Below are positions 14,268-24,228 of a stretch of DNA of 64,000 nucleotides, piece by piece. The notes below the pieces were generated by a model. It saw nothing but the letters and a program-made list of their open reading frames with translations, was not told the DNA's origin and did not search any database. The first letter of the stretch is position 1, and every line of letters starts with the position of its first letter. Origin of the DNA: Isoetes taiwanensis. Lineage: Eukaryota > Streptophyta > Lycopodiopsida > Isoetales > Isoetaceae. The translations under genes and the position numbers were made by a program. Location: the NCBI GenBank assembly GCA_021234155.1, contig JAJEKV010000022.1, positions 4,733,852 through 4,797,851 of the forward strand, written 5' to 3'.

Positions 14268-14350
14268 AAATGTGTTTTAAGCGTCGCTTGTATGCGTCGC
14301 ATGCGGCGTCAATACGTCGCATCGCGGCGTATTTGATTATAGCGGCGTGG
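14268..14350. repeat. Left CpG-rich subterminal array
   Basis: Short tract with repeated GCGTCGC, GTCGCATGCGGCGTC and CGCGGCG words, just inside the satellite boundary. CpG-rich, short inverted or direct words of this kind are typical of CACTA subterminal regions, where the TNPA-type protein binds. The same words recur at 20680-20965 and 24610-25110. Confidence 0.6.
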
Positions 14351-15129
14351 TTTAACTATTTTTATTTTTGTTGTGTACATGTTTGATCTTTGGGGCATGT
14401 TTGAGCCTAGACAATGCTTGAGCCTAAGAGGCTTGTTTGAACCTAGGTAGCATGTTAGACCCTAAAAAGAAATGCAAGCCTACCGTTCAACGTCTATAGG
14501 CTCCTCATGCTTCACTCTATGTATTTGGACTTGTTCACCCTACAAAATACCATTATTATTATCTGTTTGAAAGGTAGAAGCGGTGATCCACAACGAGAAA
14601 GCTAGTGGATAGCATCAAATTAAGCAATGATCGGGTTAACTTGGTGGTGGCTTGGTTTAAGGTTAGAAAAATCGGGAGTAACTAAGATACCATTGAAGAC
14701 TCTTTGCATGTTCTAGTCTAGAGGCAATGCTTGAGCCTATGTGGCTTCTTTGAGCCCATGTTCAGTAGTTCTTTATTCCTCCGATATAATGTATACCAAA
14801 GGGGGAGGGGGGGAAAAAAAAGAATTGAATTGAATGGGTTTTATTGCACCACGAAGACCAATAGACATAGCCTATGAGAAGGATTGCGAGGATGTGCATA
14901 ATATTTGACATATAGATTTAATGATCGTCTCCTCTAGGTGCTAACTAGAGTCGTCATTGTTAGCATTACCAACATTTGTATTAAAATGCACGAAGTACAT
15001 CGTATTTAAGGAATTGATCACGGTGTAAGATCTTTGCATGAGAGCTGGTGGTCCAACCTCTTGATGCTTTCGTTTTCGGGTGAGTTTGAATGCCTTGATC
15101 TGCGGAGGGCTCTTGAGGCGTTATTGACT
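14351..15129. other. Non-coding stretch, left part of CACTA-like domain
   Basis: AT-rich sequence with no credible gene. There are loose repeats of a 'TTGAGCCTA' type word (for example around 14403, 14421 and 14728) and a purine run near 14798-14823. It probably corresponds to the 3' untranslated and subterminal part of the transposon. Confidence 0.4.
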
Positions 15130-15410
15130 CCTCTAGCACAACACCTTGGAATATTGAAGCGTCCCCTCGGTGTAGTTTGTATGATAAACCACCATGTTGG
15201 GTCTTGTCGATCGGTAAAGAAAAAATCTGGTCAAAGAAATTTGGGCGTGAGATTGATATTGATGGTCTAAATTTTGAAGTGGATATGTGTATGTGTGTAC
15301 ACTGTTCCGGGTTATGCGGAAGGACAAAGCGTCTCACTACCGGGGTACATCTTGCTAGAGTTGACAGCGAAAAAAGCCACTTGTTCTATCATACTTTCTT
15401 GTAGGCTGGC
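15130..15410 (-). pseudogene. DUF4216-like fragment of CACTA transposase
   Basis: Read on the minus strand, several frames together give a DUF4216-like segment, including residues PDRQDPTWWFIIQ and then TTPRGRF. This matches the 'YV.DP...WW.V....PR..F' pattern found near the C-terminus of plant TNP2-type transposase proteins. The frame is broken by stops and shifts, so this is a remnant. It lies downstream, in minus orientation, of the DUF4218 and TNP2 pieces, which is the usual domain order and supports the call. Confidence 0.55.
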
Positions 15411-16142
15411 CCCTTAATTGAAGGTCAAACCAATCGACATCGAATATGAAGGTCTTAAAATTGCCACCAACATCCACCTCCATTATAGTCTTTAACCTCC
15501 GAGCCCAATCACGGTGGCTTCACGGCGATTCACGATCGGCAACACTTGATTGAAACTCCATCGTGAATGATGCCATGACTCCGCGATCCACAAGTCTTCA
15601 CAATGTATGTCAAGAGAACTCACCGCGATAGTGGGTCCCATGCCACCATATCGAGGAGTAAGATATATCTTGTCAAAAGCACCATTAATGTCAATAGATA
15701 CAATAACATCAAAAAGAAAATACTTTCGATTTAGACATCAACATAATTTGTTGCAACTACCTTTTCATGACACCTTGTGCGTATGCCCATTAAAGTAGGC
15801 GTAATATACTCCCCTTGTGATATGCATCGGTCAAAGCACGTAGTACCCATTCTCTTTCCATCTTGTCAGGCAAGGGTTCATATCCATCGAGTGCGGGGCT
15901 CGTCTATTATGTCGTCTCCATTCATGCCTCTTCTCTTCCATTTCTTCCTTTCGCGTTCTCATAACGAGCAATCCATTTTGCCATTGGTGCGGGTGTAAAG
16001 AAGAAATTGATTAACCTTAATGATCATATCGGTGAGAAATGACTTCTGCATACCATTGCCTTACGCCACTACCCCCACAATCTTCTCGTCCCCTTCATCA
16101 CTCCATAAGCGAGGTGCATCACGGATGTGCGGCGGAAATATA
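15411..16142. other. Unassigned stretch between transposase domains
   Basis: Lies between the DUF4218 and DUF4216 remnants and probably contains decayed exons and introns of the same gene. I recognise no conserved motif in it on either strand. Confidence 0.3.
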
Positions 16143-16397
16143 TTACATCATATAGAAAAGTGACTCTTTTCGCCAAAGCCATCCCTCTGCCATACTACCT
16201 TCGGGGCGTGCTCTTTGGCGCACCATATCCTTCAATACCTTCATAAACCTTTCCAAGAAAAACATCCATCGGCATATGCGGTTCCATGAGCTCCACTTCC
16301 TCAATAAGATGTACCAAAAGATGGGTTTGGTATCAAGAAAGCTTCGTGGAAACTCCTTCTCCAACAAGCAACATGCCTCTGCCATTTTCACTTTCAT
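16143..16397 (-). pseudogene. DUF4218 segment of TNP2-type CACTA transposase
   Basis: An 84-residue minus-strand reading matches the DUF4218 domain. It runs from 'MAEACCLLEKEFPRSF' to a segment with WMFFLERFMKVLKDMVRQRA and then RPEGSMAE. Family members have 'LEK.FPPSFFD...HL..HL..E....GPV..RWMYP.ERF...LK..V.N.A..EGSI.E'. The middle, where 'HLPEEA..GGPV' is expected, is poorly preserved, and the reading ends after about 84 residues. It belongs to the same minus-strand gene as the TNP2 segment at 17000-18200. It is a decayed copy and no intact protein is possible. Confidence 0.75.
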
Positions 16398-16990
16398 CTC
16401 TTCAATTTAGTCTTTTCGGTATAGTTTTTTTACACATCCACCTATGAGGTCCAAAACAAAAACTTAGCCACAAATAAAATAGGCGGGGGACCACTAAATC
16501 AACATGGGTAACAACCTTATGACCTTTGATAGGGCACTTATTGCCTCAATGGTCCCTTGTCTAAAACTCCCCTAAAGGTCGGGGGCATGAAGAAGCGCAT
16601 GATCAAACACCAAATATAAGTTATGGGTTACATTTTATAGTAGTGCATATATATGTGGACTTCAATTGCTTACATGCAAGAACTTATGCCGATCATGGGA
16701 CTTTAAACCAATCGGCTCCCCACTACTTGTGAATGCGGTTACGCAATGATTGCATGTAACCGGTTGGTGTTCTAAGGGCCCTTAAATCATCATAAATAGC
16801 TTCGATGGTCAGCCCTAGCAATAACCCATTTTGCGGGAGGAAGTGGTTGCCCTTCACCTCGGATCCATGCCTCTTTCTTTGTATTACTTACCTTAAGGTC
16901 CATCACGGCATTTGTTGTGTCTTTTTGACCAAATACATGCTTCCATAAAGAGTTTCCCGTTCTTGAAGATATGCATCGGGTCTAAAGGTG
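16398..16990 (-). other. Unrecognised part of decayed CACTA transposase gene
   Basis: Lies between the TNP2 and DUF4218 pieces. No motif is readable in any single frame. Likely intron and degraded exon sequence of the transposase gene. Confidence 0.35.
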
Positions 16991-16999
16991 TTGAATCAA

Positions 17000-18200
17000 T
17001 AGGTTCGGTCCAATATGGTAGTCTATAAAAAAAGCAGACTTCCTTTTCATATTGGCGATAAAGACTTCCTCCTCCGGCGGCTTCCTCGCCACCAGCGTAT
17101 AATTCCTCATCCTCCTTTGTCTAGGTCGACTCGACCTCCTCATTCTGGTGCCCCCCCACGGATTTCCCCTTGCGGATTTTCCCCTCTTCCTTCTTATCCC
17201 AACGCTCACCCCATTCTCGTATGGTAATTACGCTTGGTGGTTACGTATAGTCTGATTGCCACCCGAATTGTCTGCTTGCTTTTACGAAGGGGTGCGTGGC
17301 GGCAAATACTTCCTAAAACCCTCGTATACTACTTTCTTGGATGCTTAGAGTGGCGGTGCTGCAACTTTTCCCCACATATCATGCAAGGGAAGTGCCCGAT
17401 GTCTTAAACCGAGAACACTTTCGGCAAACCGGAAAGTCATGCATAGTCCACAATAGTATACCTCTAAGATTAAAAGCGTCATTTTTATGGGCATCGTGGA
17501 CCTGAATACACATGTTCCACAAAGGGAGTAACTCATCCACAATTATTCTTAGGTACACATCTAAATTACTTGGTTTTCTTCCCGGTATCAATAAAGTCAT
17601 CATAATGTGCCCACTCTTCATCAACAACCATGGGGGTATGTTGTAGTTCACTATCATCAGCGGCCATGTAGACCATGCGATCGATTGTGTACCATATGGG
17701 TTTCGCCATCGGTGGCCAGGCCCAAACGCCGCGTTACGTGGTTCTTTTCCAAAGTCGGGCCATGTCGCATCGACATGCTTCCAAAACTACTTGTAAACTC
17801 GGGACTCGCATCACATCATCACTAGATGCATGTGTAGCCGTGAAGTCCATTAGGCTAGCCAATGTCTTTACAGCGGAACATCAACTTTAACCTATAGAAT
17901 AAATTATAGGCAACATATAAGTACCGAAAATAAGTGAATTTACAACTATTTGTAAGAAGTGGTGATGCATATACCTTGGGATTATTGGAAAGTGTCGAAT
18001 AACCTTACGAGTGCCCGTTTTTCCCCTTTAGGTCATTCACGTATCTCGGTTCATTACATACGAGACAATGAGTGGACTTCTCATGCTTTCGGCGGGGGAT
18101 AGAAGATCATACAATCATTTGGACATGCATGTATGACTTTATAACCAAGGCGATCGCTTGAATCATTTTCTTAACTTGAGATCTGTCGGTAGGCATATTG
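17000..18200 (-). pseudogene. TNP2-family CACTA transposase remnant
   Basis: Minus-strand readings in several frames follow TNP2 domain order. Near 18150-18000 an HVQMIV/HACPNDC-type region is followed by EPRYVNDLKGK. At 17657-17379, 'MIVNYNIPPWLLMKSGHIMM' leads to LLIPGRKPSNLDVYLRIIVD and FNLRGILLWTMHDFP, matching the core of plant TNP2 proteins. Then FKTSGTSLACMICGEK resembles the C..C region before the 'GHRRFLP' motif, and FLPP lies near 17310. TNP2 is the catalytic transposase of CACTA elements, cutting at the CACTA termini in the nucleus. Several frameshifts and stops make the gene non-functional. Another TNP2 gene, of a different element, lies at 39837-43240. Confidence 0.85.
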
Positions 18201-18790
18201 TTCTTCTCTGGAAGGATCTTCTCGTGCAATAACACTGCGCATCTAAGAGTGGTAAGATAAAAGATGGAGATGGTGGTAAGATAGAAAGACTTGATAAGTA
18301 TGTCACCTCAATAGAAGCGAGACACTTGCATTGCTCCACTTGAACTTGGTTTGGAGATTGAGAATTAGCGAGCACGCCGACAAAGCGAGAGGTTCGAGGC
18401 CTTGAGGAAATAAGCTGCGTTTTACGCTTCGATAACAATAGGGTCATCGTCGATCGACCAATCCTCGAAGGGTATCAACATCTTCTACCATATCCTCTCC
18501 ACCACCATCCTCGACATCATCTAAATCAATATCGGGTAATTCTTGAAGGCGTGCAACATATCGAGCATCGGCTCGTCCACGAAAGACTTCGTTCTCGGGT
18601 TAGTCAATAGTTTCATCCTCTTCATATTGATGCGTCGCAATATCTTCATATTGGTGCGCTCGGCTTGAAATTCCGCGACGATAGGTTTCCCTTTGCACGT
18701 AACTTAGAACTAATGGATCGGGATGGAGACCGCTCTGAATGAGTTCATTAAGCGGGGAGTAACATATTAACCATCATGTCAAATAATGTA
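18163..18790 (-). pseudogene. Possible N-terminal part of the CACTA transposase gene
   Basis: Continues upstream, in minus orientation, of the TNP2 remnant. One 94-residue reading covers 18163-18447 but shows no domain I recognise. The position fits the N-terminal exon region of a TNP2 gene, where a Cys/His transposase-associated domain is usual, but I cannot see that domain here. Confidence 0.3.
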
Positions 18791-18893
18791 ATAAGTATAA
18801 AATACATACAACCATTTGTATAGACTCACGAATGACAAAAAACATATTAAAAAAAAAAAAACCTCTTTATTCCTTTTTTTTAGTACAACAATA

Positions 18894-19178
18894 CTATTGT
18901 TCCATCTCAAATGGGAGAGGTCTATCATAGCGATAGTTGATAAATAACTCATCTCCAATGTTTATGCTTTTAATAGCACACACCATGATATATCTGCTTT
19001 TTACAGATCTTGTAAAAAATCTTCCTCCCCTCCTTGACACTCTAAAATTCACAATTGCATCGCTCACGGTTGTCAATAGAACTGTTGATGAACCACGCAA
19101 TATTGCCATGAACCCACGGCGACCATCAATAAACTTCAACTCCTCATCACATGCCCCCACGACTATCGGCCTTGACAT
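18894..19178 (-). pseudogene. SET-domain-like gene fragment
   Basis: On the minus strand one frame gives IDGRRGF and, after a short gap, VCAIKSINIGDELFINYRYD. The neighbouring frame covers the gap with GNIAWFINSS and then CNCEFRV. Together these resemble the C-terminal half of a SET domain: 'G(N)IARFINHS..PNC' followed by 'V.A...I..GEEL..NY.Y'. SET domains transfer methyl groups from S-adenosylmethionine to lysine. The join needs a frameshift, so the copy is broken. The upstream minus-strand reading 19200-19619 may be its 5' part, but no motif is readable there. The assignment rests on these motifs alone. Confidence 0.5.
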
Positions 19179-19639
19179 TGGAATTCATTCCATAAATCCT
19201 CATCGCCAAGCATATTTAGTCAAAGTTTGCCAAGTTTTCCAATCGTTACTTTCGGGACACGCATATGGCATTAATGGAATGTGGGTATCTCGCTCCACTT
19301 CTATCTGGCGTCTTGGGAGATAAGGCGAATCCGACTTACGGACAAATGCGGCTCCGCATAATGATGTATCTTCTTCCCCAATAAGCAAATTCTTGATCCA
19401 TAGGGATAGGTAAGTCTGGCCACAAGCCAAATGTCTTCGCGATTGCCTAACAAAGGGTCGGACTAATCTTTGCAATTCTTGAGAATTTCCGCTTTCGAGG
19501 CGGTGAGGCCAAAGCGTTCTTGGGAAATGTCGCGACACATGCAATGTTCTCATGATTGTAGCCCTTACGTGTTCTTTCCGCAGCGGGGGAACACTTCGGC
19601 GTTGGCGGCACCCATCCACATTATTGATGAATCAGTTCT

Positions 19640-20025
19640 TTTGCTTGGTTTCATATGCCTCTATGGACAACATTAAACCAAATCCACATCTAGTTTGGAG
19701 GAGACATCAGCATCATCTACCTACATATTTAGATATCATAAACATCTTGAATATATACTTGAATTGGGAGAGATACTCTTAAAAAAAAAAAAATAATAAT
19801 TTGTATACCAACCTGATATCCATGGCGAGCATCGGATCGGTGGGTTGTTCAAATGTACCAAATCTTATCGGATGGTCTTCAACAACCGTTCTAAGTCGTC
19901 TCTTCAGCCCCATACATCTTTTACAATCGCAAAACTATTTTGTCCCTCGCCAATTACAAAGGTAAGTACTATATCTTTGCACAATAGTTTGAGCGGTACA
20001 TGATAGATACAATATATGGTAGTAT
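19640..20025. other. Non-coding AT-rich spacer
   Basis: Contains an A-run near 19782-19792 and no recognisable gene. It probably belongs to the promoter or intron region of the decayed transposon. Confidence 0.35.
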
Positions 20026-20073
20026 AAACCCTAAACCCCCTAAACCCTAAACCCTAAACCCTAAATCCTAAAT
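20026..20073 (+). repeat. Interstitial plant-type telomeric repeat
   Basis: A short run of CCCTAAA units (TTTAGGG on the other strand), about six units with small deviations such as CCCCCTAAA and ATCCTAAA. This is the Arabidopsis-type telomere motif. Short copies inside chromosomes occur at sites of break repair and in some promoters (telo-boxes). Confidence 0.85.
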
Positions 20074-20095
20074 GGGCCAGGGGCCCGGACCGTAG

Positions 20096-20345
20096 TCCTC
20101 TCCACTCAAGGTGAAGCCGACCATGCCCTTTCAGAATGCGACCCTTATATAAGTTTCAATTTCAATAAAGATCTTTTGGAGGCAGCTAGCCCGATACATA
20201 GAGTCCCCTCCACTCAAGGTGAAGTCGACATATGACCTTGACTTCTGGCGACACCTCAATTTTGTAATCTACATTGTACTTAGTAAGGTATGAAGGTGAG
20301 TTTGGGCACGGCACACCTGGTCCTCTCCACTCAAGGTGGAGGCGG
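20096..20345 (+). repeat. Three spaced copies of a CTCTCCACTCAAGGTG repeat
   Basis: The word CTCCACTCAAGGTG, followed by GAAG or GAGG, occurs at about 20096, 20204 and 20321, with spacing of 108 and 117 bp. Between copies lie a GACC word and short unique DNA. This is a degenerate tandem repeat of about 110 bp. No coding potential was seen. Confidence 0.7.
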
Positions 20346-20679
20346 CCAGGTGTCCTTGACCAAAAACACTGCGTTTTTTTTACTACTCGCGATTACCGTC
20401 CTCTCCTAGTTTATATATGTCTAGGCTACTAAATACAAGAATCGGTAACTTACATGTGGCGGTTCCGCATATCCGGCCTCCCACGGTGGTAAGACAACAT
20501 CAATCGTCTCTGGCCATCTCCGGGCGTCGATCATCCGATGACCATGGCGATCCATGTAGAGGCGACAACAAGTATAAGATATGGTTAAAAAAGAACACCA
20601 AAGGCTAGAAGGCGGAAGAGGCGAAAAAAGAAATAACAATGAATCTTAGAAAAAAGTTGTTTATATAGAAATCTTTAGC
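20346..20679. other. Unassigned spacer
   Basis: Short readings exist on both strands but none shows a conserved motif. It ends at the CpG-rich array at 20680. Confidence 0.35.
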
Positions 20680-20965
20680 GTCGCATGCGCGGCGTGGCGT
20701 CGCCCGGCGGCGTAGTGTCAACGGTCACATGCCGGGTCACCTCGACTTGGCGGTACACACAACAAAATGCGTCTGGGGCGTGTCATCGTCGTGTAGACCA
20801 CGTCGCATCGCGGCGGTATAGTCAACAGTCAAAATCCGGGTCACATGCGACTGGCGGTACCGTGGCGATGCGTCTTGGCGTGTCTTAGGTTACGTAATGT
20901 CACATGGCGTCGCATCACGGCGTCGACATTAATCGTGACATTTGTCGTGACATTTGTCGGTTATG
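20680..20965. repeat. Middle CpG-rich array
   Basis: Dense GCGTCGCATGCGCGGCG, GTCAACGGTCACATGC and CGTCGCATCACGGCGTC type words, with repeated GTGACATTTGTCG at the right end. The vocabulary matches the left (14268-14350) and right (24610-25110) edge arrays of the domain. It may be the subterminal region of a second element, or an internal duplication. Confidence 0.6.
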
Positions 20966-22008
20966 AAATTTATGTATACCTATCTTTGTTACGAGCAACC
21001 TAAAATCGAGCAAGTTTTGTGTAACAACCTAAAATCGCATACCTCAAAACACTTGAACATAGCTTGATTAGGCGCATCCGCGAGCAAATTAGCGTGGCAG
21101 TCCGACATTTCTTGACATTTGTCGTGGCGATGCGGTGGGCGATGGCATTTTTTAGGCAAATTTTGATCGGGCAGCTTTGACACATGGGACATTAATGCCT
21201 TGGATTTGCAAAGGAGTCGTCGAAGCAGTTCTCCCACTATCTTTGGACACCAAGTTCCTCATTCGGTTGCATTTTGTTGCTTCTCTAAAGATGTTGGTGA
21301 GGATATGGGAGTCCCACTTTTTGACTACCCAATCTTCTCGTTGTAGAAATTCTGGGGGTAAATCCATATGTCATTTCTAATTCCTTCTTTTTCTCTTTCT
21401 CTGGATCAACCCGGAAGCTAAATTATGAGCTCAAAAATTACGGATCAACCATCTCCAACTCCATGTCCATCACTAAATTCATCTGCTTTTTCAAAATACC
21501 CATAGCACAAATAGGCCTATATAAATTAAAACAAGCAATATTATTGTCATATCCTTATTCATCGTGGCATTCATCTTCTTGATATCCATCCTGATCATAT
21601 TCATCTTCTTCATATTTTTATCTTCAAATTCCATTTTGAAAAACTGATTTCAAATCTATATCATATCATATATCCGGTTTTTGTATTCTACATCATGCTT
21701 ATATACATAAAGCGATTGCCTCAAAAATTCTGGATCAACTATAAGCTAAATTCTGAGCTCAAAAAATTCTGGATCAACCAGGAGCTAATCTGAGCTCAAA
21801 ACTACCATATTATAGTTATATCAAAAGATAGAATTTAAGTTGCTTCAATACCAAATATCGACTCCAAACGACTGAAAAACTTTACGCAAAGAACATTTGC
21901 ATCATCCATCAACAACGTAATTTCCAGCACCCGGCCGAGAAGGATCCCTTCACCCGGTGATGTAAAATTTTTACCTTGGATATCTCTCTCAAAGCGAAAC
22001 CACATCAT
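20966..22008. other. AT-rich non-coding DNA with small repeats
   Basis: No recognised gene. A ~35-bp motif built on GGATCAACC, AGCTAAATT(C)TGAGCTCAAAAA is present near 21410-21450 and twice at 21720-21802. A CATCTTCTTCATATT-type microsatellite lies near 21565-21625. The minus-strand reading 21152-21367 (71 residues) has no domain that I can name. Confidence 0.5.
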
Positions 22009-22203
22009 TCACTGCAAATTCTTTGCCTTGACAAATCTGCTCCGACCTTTTGTGAAGACATAACTTTGGGAACTATCCCAATAACGATATCTAAATTTCC
22101 ACATGCATTGATTTTCATCTTTTTTTTTTTTCTCCACAATTCCATCATAGAGGCAAATGTGCTTCCTGCGTTGATTTTTGGAATGACGAAATTTGAAACT
22201 CAA
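22009..22203 (-). pseudogene. B3 DNA-binding domain fragment, second half (RAV-like)
   Basis: The minus-strand reading contains [20 protein letters not shown] followed by [10 protein letters not shown]. This is very close to the RAV/ABI3-type B3 signature '[29 protein letters not shown]'. B3 domains bind DNA in plant transcription factors such as RAV, VP1/ABI3 and ARF. The upstream part of the domain ('[11 protein letters not shown]') is not present on this strand and the reading ends right after KAKNLQ. The fragment sits between transposon-like arrays, not in a complete gene, so I infer capture or rearrangement. A complementary first-half fragment lies on the plus strand at 23420. Confidence 0.8.
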
Positions 22204-22905
22204 AAATCCAACAACGAGAATCGGTTATCAAATCAAAATGCCCCACTTGGTTGCACAAGCCGCGAAATGAAATGCCGGTCTCAAGGACTTTCTTATCTAA
22301 CCAATCTACACTATCTTGAGAGCCAACTAGATCCACCACGAAATATCGGGTGGAGTGTCTAAAGCATAATATCCTCTAGGCTGAACTTTTTGTAGCACGC
22401 GTGGCTCGGTATCAAGCGTGAATCAAGCTCTCTTAAAAGATGGCCCAGCGCATCATTTTCTATACTCCTTGCCAACCACGATTGTTTGCACCTTGATTGT
22501 TTGCCCTAAATCGCTTTAAAAACAATGGGAACATGAATTGAAGGAAAAAGTAGTACCATCGTCAAAGCTATCTCGTGTACATATACCATGAAGATCGAGA
22601 GAAGAATAAATTGTGTTGAATTTTGTAAGCCGCGACATTGTGCTTACTACATATGGAACCATTTGTTACGAATTACGAGAAAGCCATCCGAAGAGGATGA
22701 AAAGAAGCGACCCCCAGGCTAAGGGGCACCTTGTCGAACATTAGGTGGTTTAGAATTATTACGGATGAAGCTCAATCCATTAGAAATGCTCACATTAAAA
22801 GTTCATGTGCTTCTTTGGGGCTTAAGGGCACAATGAAGATGGTGCCTTTACGGAACATCGCGACCTTCTCGACACATATGTCACATACGTCACATATCTG
22901 AAAAG
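22204..22905. other. Unassigned spacer beside B3 fragment
   Basis: No conserved motif seen on either strand. It could include decayed flanking sequence of the B3 gene fragment. Confidence 0.3.
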
Positions 22906-22923
22906 TTCTAGAATGTTCTAGAA
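22906..22923. promoter_or_regulatory. Heat-shock-element array, four perfect units
   Basis: TTCTAGAATGTTCTAGAA gives four alternating TTC/GAA blocks in exact 5-bp phase (TTCnnGAAnnTTCnnGAA). This is the canonical binding site for trimeric heat-shock factors. It lies 53 bp left of a second, longer array. Confidence 0.7.
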
Positions 22924-22975
22924 AGTTTTAAAAGTTTTAAAATATAAGAGAATCTTGGGTGAGCCTAAGGAATCC

Positions 22976-23013
22976 TTCTAGAAAATTCGAGAATGTTGTA
23001 GAAAGTTCTAGAA
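22976..23013. promoter_or_regulatory. Heat-shock-element array, eight phased units
   Basis: Eight alternating 5-bp-phased blocks at 22976, 22981, 22986, 22991, 22996, 23001, 23006 and 23011: TTC, GAA, TTC, GAA, TTG, GAA, TTC, GAA. Only the fifth deviates. It lies about 400 bp upstream of the plus-strand B3 fragment and about 770 bp upstream (in minus orientation) of the other one. Whether it drives anything cannot be told from sequence. Confidence 0.7.
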
Positions 23014-23419
23014 TGAATGTTTGAGAGAGAATACACTTATTTTCTTCCCAAAGCATTTTGCTAGATGACCAATTAAAATATTTTGGTTCAACCAACTCCA
23101 CAATTCTCTTGATTTTCGATGAACAAACTTGTCCAAGAAGGCAAATGACCTCCACAACCTCGAGAATGGCCATAATGAAGAAATTAAAAAGGCAGTTAAG
23201 AGATTTCTCGAAAAAAAGCGCATGATTTTTCTTTGATATGTTGTGACTGTCGGATCATACAATCGATCAAAGAAGAACCCATAAAAATCTTGGCGCTCAA
23301 AGCGGAACAAGTTCATGAGTCATGAAGCGAAAACAATCGAGCATGGCGTTAAAAAGCGCACCAAAGGATCTGATTTTGGCATGTAGGAGCGCGAAGAGAG
23401 GTCTGTTTTTTGGTATTGG

Positions 23420-23641
23420 GTGTTTGTGAAGAACCCCGGCGATGTCGGCAAGCTCAACCGCCTTGTGATCCCTAAGCTCGGTGAAGCCCATTTTCCTTTG
23501 CACCATGACATGCTCTGCTTTGAAGACTTCCAAGGTAACAGCTGGCAGTTTAGATACTCTTACTGGCATAGCAGCCAGAGCTATGTTCCAATTCCACTTT
23601 CCATGTATGGATCTCCGAAACAAGGCCATCAACAGGTGTAG
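23420..23641 (+). pseudogene. B3 DNA-binding domain fragment, first half (RAV-like)
   Basis: The plus-strand reading begins [18 protein letters not shown], goes through HFPL and [11 protein letters not shown], and ends with [13 protein letters not shown]. This follows the RAV-type B3 domain, '[21 protein letters not shown]...HFPL...FED..[17 protein letters not shown]'. After SSQSYV the similarity stops, where 'LTKGWSRFV' is expected. RAV proteins also carry an AP2 domain before B3; none is seen upstream. The fragment and the one at 22009-22203 share only the 'FRYSYW.SSQSYV' segment and point away from each other. It may be a broken inverted duplication of one captured gene. Confidence 0.8.
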
Positions 23642-24228
23642 CCACATAGTATCTCGGCTTTTCAAAATCCTCATCAATGGGGTCGGCTTCATATGGAACT
23701 TGTGCAATTGAAACGCAAATTCCTCCACCATCATATATCACAAAATCATCCAGACGTTTGGCAGGTAAAGTTGCAAGTTCAAGCATTGCTGCTGATTCCA
23801 ACCTTGATGTTGATCTTTCAACTTCCATAGTGCCATTAGAATTACTTGTATACCCAGCATGAGATTTTAGATCATAACCTTCTTCCCCACATTATTGGCG
23901 TATCCATATGTGCTTCTTTGGTTTCTTTGATATAGTTCCGGACAATATTTTTCAAGCTCTTGCAAGCTCTCAAAGCCCCAAAAAACCATTTTTTCATGAT
24001 TCGGTTTACGAAGAGTCTAGATGAAGGAGGTAATTCGGGGTCGCAAACCCGCGCCGCTAAATGACCATTCTCTTTCACATCTAGAGATAAGATTACTTCG
24101 AAAAAGACCGATGAAGCCGCATTGATATGGACGAGATCAATCACCAATAATCAATAAATCCCTTTTGCCGGGATGTTTGAATTAACGCTATGTTTGAGAA
24201 ATTAGCCATCGACCTAAACCTAGAATCC
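23642..24228. other. Unassigned stretch with two unrecognised minus-strand readings
   Basis: Minus-strand readings 23550-23828 (92 residues, starting MEVERSTSRLESA) and 23872-24147 (91 residues) are open but match no family I know. The first overlaps the end of the plus-strand B3 fragment, so at most one of them is real there. They may be further captured exons. Confidence 0.3.
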
